Shown in pieces: positions 41,699-51,097 of a stretch of 64,000 bases of DNA. Location of the stretch: contig DATASQ010000025.1 in the NCBI GenBank assembly GCA_036269135.1, forward strand, positions 1 through 64,000. Direction: 5' to 3'. The notes under the pieces were generated by a model, which was given only the letters and a program-made list of their open reading frames with translations, searched no databases and was not told the origin of the DNA. A program made the position numbers and the translations under genes. Numbering within the stretch: position 1 is the first letter of the stretch; each line of letters begins with the position of its first letter. The DNA is from Palsa-343 sp036269135 (GTDB lineage Bacteria > Acidobacteriota > Terriglobia > Terriglobales > Acidobacteriaceae).

Positions 41699-43285
41699 TC
41701 ATTTGCCGGTCGGAGCGGACGCCTTTCGCTGTGCGACGGCGATCAGGCGATGCTTGCCGTTCATCCGGGCAAGAACGCGCCAGGTGAAGCGGGGATTGTT
41801 CTCGATCTCCAGATGAAACCAGTTCGTCTGCGTGTTATCCAGAACCACGAAACGGCTCTGCGCAAGAACCCCTGAGACATCGCGCAGGTTCGAGGTCAGG
41901 TAGCCCGCGGCTCGATAGTTCTCCATCAGGTGATAGGCGCCGACGGCGGCCGGCGGTCCCTGGAGAGCGGCTGGCCAGTCCAGCGGATATTCCGCTGCGT
42001 CTGGCTGAACGCTGTAGCGCGTCATCGTCAGAAAATCATCGAGCCAGTCGCAGACCACAGGCTGTCCCGCAGCCAGCCGATCGATGCCTGCTGTATCCAG
42101 CCGAACCGGCGTCGCCACCACGGCAGAAACCAGCGGCAGCAGCAGCAGCGCCCAGCCGGGCCACATGGATTTTGCCGCGGACCCTGCGCGTCCCACCCAC
42201 GTGGCCGCAAGGATGGCGATCCCGAGGGCGGAAGGAATCATATAGCGCGGGACATAGATGGGCGACAGGACGCGAGACACCGAAAAGAAAACAAGCGGCG
42301 CCAGCACGAGGACGAGGCCCAAAACGATCGCAGCCCGGCGGTTCGGTGCGGCGGATCGCAGAGCCGCGACGGACGCCGTGAACAGCACCGCGACGCAGGC
42401 GACGGCGCAAAACCAGCCGAAAAACACGCCGATAGGGTGCGCATGCAGAAGCGGGTAATAGATTCCGCCAAAGAGCCAGAAGGAAAAGCCGACAGCCAGG
42501 TTATCGAAGCCGGGCATCGGTATCCAGCTATGGGGTTGACCGACGGCTGCCGAAGCCCGAATGGCGGGAATCCAGGGAAGCAGCGCGACCCATCCGGCAA
42601 TCAGGCACAGATAAACGCGGAGGCGAAAACGGCGCTGCAGGCGGTCGGCAGCGACCACGGCCAGCAGCATCAGCGGCCCATAGAGCAGGCCCAGAACGTG
42701 GCCCAGGACCAGGCCGGCCTGCGTCAGGGTGAGCAGACTCAGATCGCGCCAACGGGGCTGGGGCGCTTCTGCCACGCGAAGGCACAGCGCGACAGCGGCT
42801 GCGGCGAGGAACAGGTAGAGTCCGTAGCCGCGGGCTTCGACGTTCTGGTCGACGACGATGAGTGAGGCAAACAGAGCGAAGGCCGCGCCCAGGAAGCCAG
42901 CCCTGGCGCCAAAGAGCCGTTGCAACACGGCACAAATAACCCAAAAGGCGGCGCAAATGGCAACCGATGAGTAGAGCCGCAGCGAAAGCTCGCCTCTGCC
43001 GAAAAGGTGCGCCCATGGCCACGCAGTCAGATAAAAGAGCGGCATACCGCCGCCGCCCAGATGCACAGCGGAGCGCAGCAAGTGCCCCAGCGACGGATCG
43101 CCCAGTTCGACATAGGTAAAGTTCTCGTCTCCGGCAAGCGGCTTCTTCAGAGACCAGAGAATGCAGGAGGCAAGCAGCGAGACGACGCCCAGGCTGGGAA
43201 AGAGCCAGCGCCAGATCCAGGCGTGGCTGGGCTGGGATTCGCGCGGAGCGGGCGGTGCGGCCGGATTGGCCAGCGAGGTTGCCAT
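41699..43285 (-). CDS. ArnT/GT39-type membrane glycosyltransferase
   Basis: A GT-C fold protein of 528 residues with a dozen hydrophobic segments. The first periplasmic loop carries the acidic motif LAGDENFTYVELGDPS, as in ArnT and protein O-mannosyltransferases, and VVDQNVEARGYGLYLFLAAA follows. It would transfer a sugar from a polyprenyl-phosphate donor to lipid or protein. The ATG at 43285 has AGGA upstream; the long open frame beyond it overlaps the CDGSH gene. It converges with the three GT87-like genes, suggesting one surface-glycan locus. Confidence 0.85.
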   Translation of the reverse strand: MATSLANPAAPPAPRESQPSHAWIWRWLFPSLGVVSLLASCILWSLKKPLAGDENFTYVELGDPSLGHLLRSAVHLGGGGMPLFYLTAWPWAHLFGRGELSLRLYSSVAICAAFWVICAVLQRLFGARAGFLGAAFALFASLIVVDQNVEARGYGLYLFLAAAAVALCLRVAEAPQPRWRDLSLLTLTQAGLVLGHVLGLLYGPLMLLAVVAADRLQRRFRLRVYLCLIAGWVALLPWIPAIRASAAVGQPHSWIPMPGFDNLAVGFSFWLFGGIYYPLLHAHPIGVFFGWFCAVACVAVLFTASVAALRSAAPNRRAAIVLGLVLVLAPLVFFSVSRVLSPIYVPRYMIPSALGIAILAATWVGRAGSAAKSMWPGWALLLLPLVSAVVATPVRLDTAGIDRLAAGQPVVCDWLDDFLTMTRYSVQPDAAEYPLDWPAALQGPPAAVGAYHLMENYRAAGYLTSNLRDVSGVLAQSRFVVLDNTQTNWFHLEIENNPRFTWRVLARMNGKHRLIAVAQRKASAPTGK

Positions 43286-43439
43286 GCAATCCTGGGTGGT
43301 ACCACGGCTTCGGAACCGCCCAGCTTCCATTCTTCCGGGTTGGGCTGCGTGGAGGCTATGGTTCTTCCGTGGGATCGGCATCCCGCAGGTAGACTGAAAG
43401 GGATTCGCACGATTCCTAATTCCCAGGAGAGTTCTCGTT

Positions 43440-43688
43440 ATGGCTGACGAAGTGAAGATTACGGTGCGTCCCAACGGTCCGTATCGCGTGGAAGGTTCGG
43501 TAAAGCTGGTCGATGCCGAAGGACGCGAGTGGGATCTGACGGGCAAGGCGGCCATTTCCTTGTGCCGCTGCGGCGCGTCGGTGAATAAGCCGTTCTGCGA
43601 CGGAACGCACTCGAAGATGGGTTTCCAGGCTGCCGAAGCCGCTGTGAAGGCGGAAGAAGGCACCGCCGGATTTCCGGTGAAAATCTAG
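43440..43688 (+). CDS. CDGSH iron-sulfur domain protein
   Basis: A soluble protein of 82 residues with one CDGSH domain. The 2Fe-2S ligands are Cys42, Cys44, Cys53 and His57 in CRCGASVNKPFCDGTH. Family members bind a labile, redox-active cluster; bacterial roles are poorly defined. GGAG precedes the ATG. Its stop codon interlocks with that of the convergent YjbQ gene: the shared bases CTAG end both genes. Confidence 0.95.
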   Translation: MADEVKITVRPNGPYRVEGSVKLVDAEGREWDLTGKAAISLCRCGASVNKPFCDGTHSKMGFQAAEAAVKAEEGTAGFPVKI

Positions 43689-44086
43689 CGGGTTTCTTTC
43701 TCCGCATTCAGGAACTGGAGGACGAGCTCGCGCTGGCGCGGGCCGTCCAGTTCCACCAGGATTACGCGCTGCCAGGTTCCGAGCACGAGCGAACCCGATT
43801 CGACGGGCAGCGTCAGCGCCGTGCCAATCAGCGATGACAGGATGTGATCGGGCACATGCGCTGGATTGTGCGGATGCCGGTAGTCGAGCTTCGGCACCAT
43901 GGCCTCGAAGGCGTCGAGCATGTCCAGATCCGTGCCTGGGTCGAGATCGGCCGTGGTCAGCGCGGCTGTTGTGTGCAGGACGTTGACGAAGCAGACGCCT
44001 GAGGCTTGCGGCAGGTGCTTCTGCACCTGTTCGGTGATATCGACGACCTGGCGCTTGCTGCGGGTGGTGACGCTGAGTCTCGGCAT
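43685..44086 (-). CDS. YjbQ/UPF0047 family protein
   Basis: A protein of 133 residues with family features FVNVLHTTAALTTADLDPGTD, the histidine-rich HPHNPAHVPDHILSSLIG and the ending GTWQRVILVELDGPRQRELVLQF. Members have a weak thiamin phosphate synthase activity; the true role is uncertain. The ATG at 44086 starts MPRLSVTTRSKRQVVDIT, the usual opening; the longer frame to 44230 is not supported. Confidence 0.92.
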   Translation of the reverse strand: MPRLSVTTRSKRQVVDITEQVQKHLPQASGVCFVNVLHTTAALTTADLDPGTDLDMLDAFEAMVPKLDYRHPHNPAHVPDHILSSLIGTALTLPVESGSLVLGTWQRVILVELDGPRQRELVLQFLNAEKETR

Positions 44087-44471
44087 ATGGACCGTTCGAT
44101 GCGGGTAGCTACCCCACCCCCCGGAGTGGGTATACGGCAACTGATTGATTTTACTGGTTCGGCAAGGTAATACCTTTTGGGTATTACCCTCTTTTGCCTT
44201 GTTTCTGGTGCAAGCGGGCTTCTCCCCCACTCAGGCCAAAAGAAGGGTTGCATGGGCCACCCAGCCCCGCGAAAAAAAGGCTTGCATGGGGCACCCTGGG
44301 TCGGGGATGTCAAAGAGCGTCGGGACGGCTGTCCGAGACAGCGATGGGGATGATCCGCCTGGGCGGAGCATCCCCACTGTCTTTGAGCCTAGGCGGACAG
44401 AGAGTCTGACACAAGAGAAATCGGCCAGGGAGACGGTACAGGGGTAACGGCACGCTCTGTCTGCCGGGGGT
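44087..44471. repeat. Repeat-rich intergenic region
   Basis: No credible gene in 385 bp. It holds the palindrome GGGTAGCTACCC (44103-44114), a hairpin GGTAATACC/GGTATTACC near 44166-44188, two imperfect copies of TGCATGGGSCACCCWG about 34 bases apart (44249 and 44284), and a 15-bp inverted repeat, TGGGGATGATCCGCC at 44345 with its complement at 44362-44376 (14 of 15 pairs). The density of hairpins resembles dispersed intergenic repeats of the REP kind. Confidence 0.6.
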
Positions 44472-45041
44472 TCATTTCCTGCGGGAACGGGATTTTGGCG
44501 GCAAGAGCCACAGCAATGCCACGATCCCGATGAGGGCGAGGGAGGCCGAGGGCCGGTACCAGGCCGCGGGAATGGCGGTCGCGTAGAGCAGAACCGAGGC
44601 GGCTTGTTTGCCCCAGCTGATCTGCGAGGCGGCCGCACCGGTGGAGCGTATCTGCGTCCAAAGCGCCATATAGCCAAGCCCCGGCAAGATGCTGACCGCA
44701 GCATAGAGCGCCGCGGTCAATGACGAGAGACCCTTCACGCCTACCCACTCCGTTGCAAACGGAAAGAGGGAGAGGCCGAAAAGGAACATGAGATTCGCCC
44801 AGAAGATGCCGTGGCTCACGGTCTCGGCCTCTTCGACGAGATAGTGGTGGTTCACCCAGTAGATCCCGATCTGAACAAAAGTGAGCAGGTAGAGAAAGAG
44901 GGCAGGCAGCACCGCAAGGAGGCCGGCTTCGCCGCTGGCCGCGGGCACCTTCAGCTCCAGCACCAGGATGGTGATGATGACGGCGATGACGCCGTCAGAG
45001 AATGCCTCCAGGCGGCCTGTGCCGGCCCCTTTTCCGGTCAT
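44472..45041 (-). CDS. TMEM175-family potassium channel-like protein
   Basis: A membrane protein of 189 residues with six predicted helices. The first helix carries the family signature RLEAFSDGVIAVIITILVLELK, whose FSD residues line the pore in bacterial TMEM175 channels, and VNHHYLVEEAETVSHG follows the third helix. The ATG at 45041 begins MTGKGAGTGRLEAF; the reading frame further upstream to 45281 is proline-rich noise. Potassium permeation is known for the family and inferred here. Confidence 0.93.
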   Translation of the reverse strand: MTGKGAGTGRLEAFSDGVIAVIITILVLELKVPAASGEAGLLAVLPALFLYLLTFVQIGIYWVNHHYLVEEAETVSHGIFWANLMFLFGLSLFPFATEWVGVKGLSSLTAALYAAVSILPGLGYMALWTQIRSTGAAASQISWGKQAASVLLYATAIPAAWYRPSASLALIGIVALLWLLPPKSRSRRK

Positions 45042-45677
45042 GGTGAAGCCACGGTAGCACAGGGCCTCGGCGGGTCGGGGTTGTGGGGGAGATGGAGTGG
45101 GGGAGAGATCCGGATGGGGCTTGACGTTCCAAATAGGTTCTACATGCAGTACTGCGGTCCGAAGCGGGGAAGCGATTCGTTGGACGATTCCAGATAAGGG
45201 GAGTTTGCTTCTTGCTGTGGGGTGAACCTGGCTGGCGGAGAGCGGGAGCGGTGCCGGGGCTTTGCGTAAGGCCCGGCTCATTTTCGGGTTCGGGATTCAA
45301 CGGGTATGTCGACGGATCGATCTGTCCCGCTGGCGACCGCCATGGCTGAGGCTCCATCCGTCGACGGCAAGGGGGGAGCCCTGCCGCTGGAGCTGAGCCG
45401 CGAAATAACGCACAACGGCAACCGCAGATCCTTCGTCGCCCCGCTCCTCAGGGGGACAGATCGGGGCAGGGTTTTCGGCCGCTTAGCCGACCTGCGGCCG
45501 GAACTCGCCCACGTGGCAAAGTTCACGAGTCCTGGGAGTCTGGCGGCAATTGCGCACGAAGCCAATCAGCGGATTGACGATTTGCCGAGGCCCGGGCTAC
45601 GATGCCGCAATCCAGAATCGGGGGCGTCTGTTGCGCCACTCCCTTCTTCTTCAGCTCCTCAGGAAAGGTGTCTGCTC
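45042..45677. other. Long gap without a recognisable gene
   Basis: 636 bp between divergent genes. Open frames exist but look like shadows of GC-rich DNA. The phrase CCTTCGTCGCCCCGCTCCTC near 45430 is reminiscent of a dispersed intergenic sequence I associate with Acidobacteria; this is from memory. No complete transposase, RNA gene or clear promoter was found. Confidence 0.45.
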
Positions 45678-47777
45678 ATGGTGCGTCTTTCGGGACTGGT
45701 GGCGTTTGGCTCTCTGTGCGTCGCGGCGGCCTCCTTCGGCAGCGGCGCAGCGCCGGTCACCGGAGTTTGGCAGGGGAAGCTCAGCGTGCGCGGCGCGGAG
45801 GAGCGGATTGTCCTGCGTGTGGACGGCGCCACCGCGACCCTTGACAGTCCCGATACCGGCAAGCTGGGCATTCCGCTGCAGTCTGTGGAGGCCGGCGACC
45901 ATGCACTCGCGTTCGATCTCAGCGAGCCGAAGGTTGTGTTTCACGGCAAGCTGAGCGCTGACGGAAGCGCTATGACCGGAACGTGGGCCGAGGACGGCCA
46001 GGACCTGGCGGTGACGCTGGTGCGGCTGGCGCAGGCTCCGGATTTTCACCGCGACGGCACTTATCTGTTCCAGTCGCACTGTTCGTACTGCCATGCACCC
46101 TTCAATGCGACGCGGGCGCCATGGCCGTCCACGCTCCGGCTCATGCCGCAGGCGACCATCCTTGCAGCCATCGAGACGGGGAAAATGCAGATGCAGGCCG
46201 CGGACCTGTCCCATGAGCAGCGGGTGGCGCTGGCTGCGTATCTCGGCGTGGCGGAAAAGTCCCTGGAACCGGGACGGGCGGATGCGTGCGGCACAGACGC
46301 ATCTCCCATGGCGAACACGCCGCTGTGGAATGGATGGAGCGTGGACCTTGCCAACAGCCGCTTCCAGCCTGGCGATGCCGCGGGACTGAGCAAAGATGAG
46401 ATTTCGCGGCTGCGCGTGAAGTGGGCGTTCGGTTACGTGGGCGCCACCAGCGGCGGAGGCCCGCCAACCGTGGTGGGCGACAGAATTTTCGTGGCCGGCG
46501 GCGACGGGCGCATCGACTCCCTGAGCGCACGCACCGGTTGCGTGATCTGGAGCTATCTGCCGGCGTCGCAGGCGCGCACGGCTATCACCATCAGCCCCGA
46601 CGGCAAAACAGCCTACTTCGGAGACATTCAGGGCAGAGCGTATGCGCTGGACGCGGGGACCGGGGCTCTGTTGTGGAGCACGGATCTGGACCACCACCCA
46701 TTCGCCATGGTGACGGGTGCGCCCAGGCTCTATGAGGGACGGCTCTACGTGCCGGTTTCGTCAGCAGAAGAGCTGGCCGGTGCGAATTCGAAGTATCCGT
46801 GCTGCACCTTCCGCGGCAGCATCGCCGCGCTGAACGCGAAGACCGGGGCCATCGTGTGGCAGACGTACACGATCGCAACGAAGGCCCGACCGGGCGCGAC
46901 CAATGCCGCGGGCACGCAGATGTTCGGTCCTTCGGGCGCAGGAATCTGGAGTTCGCCCACCATCGATCCCGATCGTCACGTCCTGTACACCGGCACGGGC
47001 GACAACTATTCCGATCCCGGGACCGCGGCGAGCGACGCGGTTCTCGCCATCGATCTGAGCAGCGGCAAAATTCTCTGGACCCACCAGCTCACGGCCGACG
47101 ACCGCTTCAACATCGGCTGCGTGGCGGAGGACAAGGCGAGTTGTCCACCCAATCCCGGCGGCGACTTCGACATCGGCGCACCGCCGATCCTGCGGACCCT
47201 CGGCAACGGAAAGCGGCTGCTGATTGTGGGTCAGAAATCGGGCGTGGTCTACGCTCTCGATCCCGACGACCAGGGCAGGATGGTTTGGTCGACCCGTCTC
47301 GGCAAGGGCGGACCGCTCGGCGGCATCGAGTTTGGTGCGGCCGCCGATGCCCGGACGGTGTACGTGCCTCTGTCGGACTGGTCTCTGGATCCGAAGAGCG
47401 GGGGCGGTTTGTTTGCCCTGGACGTCGCGAGCGGTAAAAAAATCTGGTCCGCAGCGGCGCCTGCGCCAGCCTGTCTGGCGACACCGGGCTGCAGCGCCTC
47501 GGATCAGGCACCCGCCACGCTCATTCCTGGAGTGGTCTTCGCCGCGTCACTCGACGGGCACATCCGCGCCTACGACAGCGCGGACGGGCGGCTGCTGTGG
47601 GATTTCGATACTTCGCGCCCATTCCAAACCGTGAATGGGGTGGCAGCGCACGGCGGGTCCATCAATTATGCCGGGCCGGTGGTCGCGGGAGGCATGGTTT
47701 ATGTGGTCTCCGGCTATTCGATCAATGCCGGCATGCCCGGTAATGTATTGCTGGCTTTTTCTGTTGATGGAAAGTGA
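45678..47777 (+). CDS. Secreted PQQ-type beta-propeller dehydrogenase with cytochrome c domain
   Basis: A protein of 699 residues from the ATG at 45678 (AGGAAAGG upstream) with a signal peptide (VRLSGLVAFGSLCVAAASF). After an N-terminal beta-domain comes a cytochrome c-like domain with the haem motif CSYCH near residue 134, then a PQQ-type propeller from about 220 (repeats such as GRIDSLSARTGCVIWSYLPA, ALDAGTGALLWST and AIDLSSGKILWTHQL). The order haem then propeller, and the pattern, resemble polyvinyl-alcohol dehydrogenases and related quinoproteins. Substrate is unknown. It would pass electrons into the respiratory chain from the periplasm. An in-frame extension to 45306 is not supported. 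Confidence 0.87.
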   Translation: MVRLSGLVAFGSLCVAAASFGSGAAPVTGVWQGKLSVRGAEERIVLRVDGATATLDSPDTGKLGIPLQSVEAGDHALAFDLSEPKVVFHGKLSADGSAMTGTWAEDGQDLAVTLVRLAQAPDFHRDGTYLFQSHCSYCHAPFNATRAPWPSTLRLMPQATILAAIETGKMQMQAADLSHEQRVALAAYLGVAEKSLEPGRADACGTDASPMANTPLWNGWSVDLANSRFQPGDAAGLSKDEISRLRVKWAFGYVGATSGGGPPTVVGDRIFVAGGDGRIDSLSARTGCVIWSYLPASQARTAITISPDGKTAYFGDIQGRAYALDAGTGALLWSTDLDHHPFAMVTGAPRLYEGRLYVPVSSAEELAGANSKYPCCTFRGSIAALNAKTGAIVWQTYTIATKARPGATNAAGTQMFGPSGAGIWSSPTIDPDRHVLYTGTGDNYSDPGTAASDAVLAIDLSSGKILWTHQLTADDRFNIGCVAEDKASCPPNPGGDFDIGAPPILRTLGNGKRLLIVGQKSGVVYALDPDDQGRMVWSTRLGKGGPLGGIEFGAAADARTVYVPLSDWSLDPKSGGGLFALDVASGKKIWSAAAPAPACLATPGCSASDQAPATLIPGVVFAASLDGHIRAYDSADGRLLWDFDTSRPFQTVNGVAAHGGSINYAGPVVAGGMVYVVSGYSINAGMPGNVLLAFSVDGK

Positions 47778-48248
47778 GCGCCTGACAGCCTCAGGGCTGA
47801 AGCGGCTGTAGCGACTCCGGTTCGTTTCACCGTGCGACTCGACCAGGCCGCGGCAACGCCCCACGAGGTCAGCCAAACAATCCAGAGCCCCGCTATCGTC
47901 CACTCCGGCGACATACTGCCTCTCAACCCCGTGATTTGGCGATTCGGGACGGCGTCGTAATCCAGCCCATCGCAGTTACAAAGCCTGGCATCATCCTAAT
48001 CAGTTTGGTCGAGGCGCGGTCGGTTGGGCGGCGATCCGACCGCATTAGGTGTCCGGCACGGCTGAGATTCTTATCGGCGACGGCCTTCCCCCGTTTGAGC
48101 CGACGGCGGCCGGCGTGGGGGCTCGGTGCGTCGCGGATTCATGCAGCCTGGCTCAGGGGCTAAAGCCCCCTCTCTTAGGGGAGCCTGACACAACGCCCGA
48201 TTCGTACAGAAACCCTGTCGAGGCATTTGCCTGTAAAGGCGTGACGGT
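47778..48248. repeat. Gap with a GGGGCTAAAGCCCC hairpin
   Basis: 471 bp between converging genes with no credible coding frame. At 48150-48186 an element forms nested hairpins: GGGGCT (48156-48161) with AGCCCC (48164-48169), or outer GGCTC with GAGCC. A related phrase, TCAGGGCTGAAGCGGCTG, lies at 47792. The element may act as a terminator or be one member of a dispersed repeat family. Confidence 0.5.
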
Positions 48249-50867
48249 CTACTGTTGCGGGTTCTGGTTTTGCTGCTGGCTGGTGTCGTCGCCTTTGCCG
48301 AAGAGGCGGGACCAGAAGCCGCGCTTCTTCTTCTTTTTCTCATCAGGATTCTGATCGGCTGGCTGGGTTTGCGCCACGGACGGCTGCGCCGGGTTCACCT
48401 TCGCCGGTGCGGGCGCGGGCTGGGCGATCTTTGGCGGCGGAGGCGGCGGGTTCACCGGGCGCTGGCCGAAGCCGAAGATCTTCTGGAAGAGATTGCGCTG
48501 GTCGCCCATGGAGTGATCGCAGGTATCGGTGGGCTGAGTTCCGTCGAGGAAGGCGGCCGTGTAGTCGTCGGGGCAGGAGGCATCCGCGAGGAGGTTGGTG
48601 ACGTCGTCGAGGCGAACCTGGACGACGCCCGGGGGCGGGACGAACTCGCGGGTGTCGGAGTACTCCGGCAGCTTGACCGCGTTCTTCATGAAGTCGGCCC
48701 AGATGGGACCGGCGGCATGAGCGCCTTCGATCTTGATATCGGTGTAGTCGTCATTGCCGACCCAGACGACGCACAGCAGGTTGCTGGTAAAGCCCGCATA
48801 CCAGGCGTCGTGCGAGGTGCCGGTTTTTCCGGCGGCGGGGGCGGTGAAGCCCATGTTGCGGACGCCGGCGCCGGTGCCGTGCGGATTGTTCAGGACCTGC
48901 TCCATCATGCTGACGGTGAGAAAGGCGGCGCGCGGATCGAGGACCGGCTTGGTGTCCGGTGTGTAGTCCGCGATGACGTCGCCGTTGGTCGAGCGCACGG
49001 AGGCGAGCATCCAGGGACTGATCCTGACGCCTTCGTTGCCGAAGACCGTGTAGGCACCGGCCATTTCCAGCGGCGTAGCTCCGTAGGCGCCGATGGCCAT
49101 GGCGGGCGTGGCGCGGGCGGATTTGATCCCGGCATCGCGCGCCAGAGCTGCCACATTGTCGAAGCCGACCATTTGCGCGAGAGCGATGGTGGGGTTATTC
49201 AGCGAGCGATAGAGGGCCTCGACGGCGGGAATGTCGCCGTAGTACTTGTTGTCGAAATCGCGCGGCGTGTAGGCCTGGTTATCGAAGGTGAAGGTGGTCT
49301 GCGCGTCGTGCAGCATGGTCACGGGCGTGAAGACGGCGGTGGTTCCATCGGTGTTGGTCAGCGGGGTGCCGGCCAGAGCAGTATTGAAGGCGGCCGCGTA
49401 GACAAAGGGTTTGAAGATGGAACCGGTGGGACGGTCGCGCACGGCGTGGTCGAGCTGGCTGACGCCGTAATTGCGTCCGCCGACGAGCGCGAGAATCTGG
49501 CCGGTGTGCGGATTGAGCGCGACAAGCGCGACCTGCGGGTAGGTGGCCGGGGGAAGGGTCTCGCCTTTTTTGGCCGCGATGCGGGCAAGGCGCTCATGCC
49601 GGAGGCGCACGATTTCGTCTACCTGTTTCATGCCGTCGGCGACGGCATCCTGGGCGATCTGCTGGAGCTGAGGGTCGAGCGAGGTGTAGATGCGCAGGCC
49701 CTGCTGGTTGTAGTCGGCATCGCCGAGACGCTGGATGAGCTGATCGCGGACGAGGTCGACGAAATACGGAGCTTCGCCGGCGTCAAAGGCGCCTGGATCG
49801 AGACCCAGAGGCGCGGCTTTGGCTTCGGCGGCCTGCGCTCGGGTGATGTCTCCGGTCTCGATCATGGCGTCGAGGACGACGTTGCGGCGCTCGAGGGCGC
49901 GATCGGGGTGGCGGAAGGGATTGAGCCAGCTGGGGCTCTGGATGACGCCGGCCAGCAGAGCGCATTCGGGCAGGTCGAGCTGGCTGACATCCTTGCCGAA
50001 GTAGGCCTGGGCGGCTTCGCCAAAACCGTCGACGGAGAAGCTGCCGCGCTGCCCGAGCGGGACCTCGTTGGCGTACATCTGGAAGATCTGCTGCTTATTG
50101 AAGCGATGCTCCAGCTGAAAGGCGATGAGCACCTGCAGGAACTTCCGCTTGAGACTCTTTTGCGGCGAGAGAAAAAAGTCCTTGGCCAGCTGCATGGTCA
50201 GGGTGGAGAAGCCCTGACGATAGCGGCCGGAACGCATGTCGGTGAGCATGGCGCCGAAGACGCGGGGGTAGTCCACCCCATCATGCTGGAAGAAGTGGCG
50301 ATCCTCAATGGCCGTGACGGCGGGGACGAGATATTTGGGCAGCTCGTTATAGGTGACGAGGCGGCGCTTGGTGTGACTCTGATCCGAAAGACCGGTGACG
50401 AGCAGCGGCTCGAGCTCGTAGGCGGCGAGCTGCTGGCCGTTGTCGCCGGTGATTTCGCTGACGGCGCCGTCGGCAAAGTGGATGGTGGCTCCATCCTGGG
50501 CATGGTAGGAGTCGGTGCCGGGATGGATGGTGACGTCGTCGTCACCGGGAGCGTAGGTGCCCATGCGCGAGGGCCTGGCCTGGCCGTCGACGGTATAGCC
50601 GGCCTGCTCCAGCTCCTGCTCAATGTCGGAGGGCTTGATCTTCTGGCCAGGCCGGACTTCCGGCGGCGCGGCATAGATGCTGGCGGTCTGGGTGAAGAGG
50701 GGGTGCTTGAGGCGGTTGTCGACCACCTTGCCCATTTTTGTCCAGTAATACGCAAAAACCATGCCGCCCAGAATGGCGACCACCGCGCAGCAGAGGCCGG
50801 CAGTGATGAGAACATTTCGCCCGGTTACGCTCACTTTGAACCGAGGCACTTTGACTTTGACGACCAA
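48249..50867 (-). CDS. Bifunctional penicillin-binding protein (class A, PBP1b-like)
   Basis: A protein of 872 residues making and cross-linking peptidoglycan. It has an N-terminal membrane anchor, a UB2H-like region (ASIYAAPPEVRPGQ), the GT51 domain with the catalytic Glu in EDRHFFQHDGVD (about 190) and GFSTLTMQLAKDFFL, and the transpeptidase domain with SxxK in TGSIFKPF (about 483), SLN in YRSLNNPT and KTGTS near 680. The tail is proline- and lysine-rich and disordered. The TTG at 50867 follows AGGGAAGGGG; a GTG seven codons later is an alternative. Confidence 0.95.
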   Translation of the reverse strand: MVVKVKVPRFKVSVTGRNVLITAGLCCAVVAILGGMVFAYYWTKMGKVVDNRLKHPLFTQTASIYAAPPEVRPGQKIKPSDIEQELEQAGYTVDGQARPSRMGTYAPGDDDVTIHPGTDSYHAQDGATIHFADGAVSEITGDNGQQLAAYELEPLLVTGLSDQSHTKRRLVTYNELPKYLVPAVTAIEDRHFFQHDGVDYPRVFGAMLTDMRSGRYRQGFSTLTMQLAKDFFLSPQKSLKRKFLQVLIAFQLEHRFNKQQIFQMYANEVPLGQRGSFSVDGFGEAAQAYFGKDVSQLDLPECALLAGVIQSPSWLNPFRHPDRALERRNVVLDAMIETGDITRAQAAEAKAAPLGLDPGAFDAGEAPYFVDLVRDQLIQRLGDADYNQQGLRIYTSLDPQLQQIAQDAVADGMKQVDEIVRLRHERLARIAAKKGETLPPATYPQVALVALNPHTGQILALVGGRNYGVSQLDHAVRDRPTGSIFKPFVYAAAFNTALAGTPLTNTDGTTAVFTPVTMLHDAQTTFTFDNQAYTPRDFDNKYYGDIPAVEALYRSLNNPTIALAQMVGFDNVAALARDAGIKSARATPAMAIGAYGATPLEMAGAYTVFGNEGVRISPWMLASVRSTNGDVIADYTPDTKPVLDPRAAFLTVSMMEQVLNNPHGTGAGVRNMGFTAPAAGKTGTSHDAWYAGFTSNLLCVVWVGNDDYTDIKIEGAHAAGPIWADFMKNAVKLPEYSDTREFVPPPGVVQVRLDDVTNLLADASCPDDYTAAFLDGTQPTDTCDHSMGDQRNLFQKIFGFGQRPVNPPPPPPKIAQPAPAPAKVNPAQPSVAQTQPADQNPDEKKKKKRGFWSRLFGKGDDTSQQQNQNPQQ

Positions 50868-50898
50868 CGCGGGTTTACCCCTTCCCTACTATTTCAGA

Positions 50899-51076
50899 CG
50901 AATCGTACGCGCGATTCGCCCTGTTGCGGACGTTCCCTCGACGGTTTCCGTCGAGCCGCCCGCCTGGATGTGGTGCACGAGCTTCGCCATTCGCGGGGCG
51001 TTGAAGACAAACCTCTTCGATGCGCCGAGCCCGGGGCAGGTGTGTATCGGCGAACACGCTGTGTCCGGCAGGACAC
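50899..51076. terminator. Three hairpins between proS and the PBP gene
   Basis: CGAATCG/CGATTCG (50899-50918), CTCGACGG/CCGTCGAG (50937-50955) and GTGTCC/GGACAC (51061-51076) are perfect inverted repeats in the 230-bp gap after the proS stop. None has a T-run; together they suggest a transcript end or a structured leader of the PBP message. Confidence 0.4.
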
Positions 51077-51097
51077 GTAACCTGGCGGCCATTCCCG

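Noticed and set aside
45278..45565. Possible small gene in the gap between TMEM175 and the quinoprotein gene
   Set aside because: The reading has no recognisable domain, codon bias is poor and the overlapping frames are equally open.
48255..51080. A 941-codon plus-strand frame opposite the PBP gene
   Set aside because: All class A PBP motifs are on the minus strand; the plus frame is compositionally biased and without domains.
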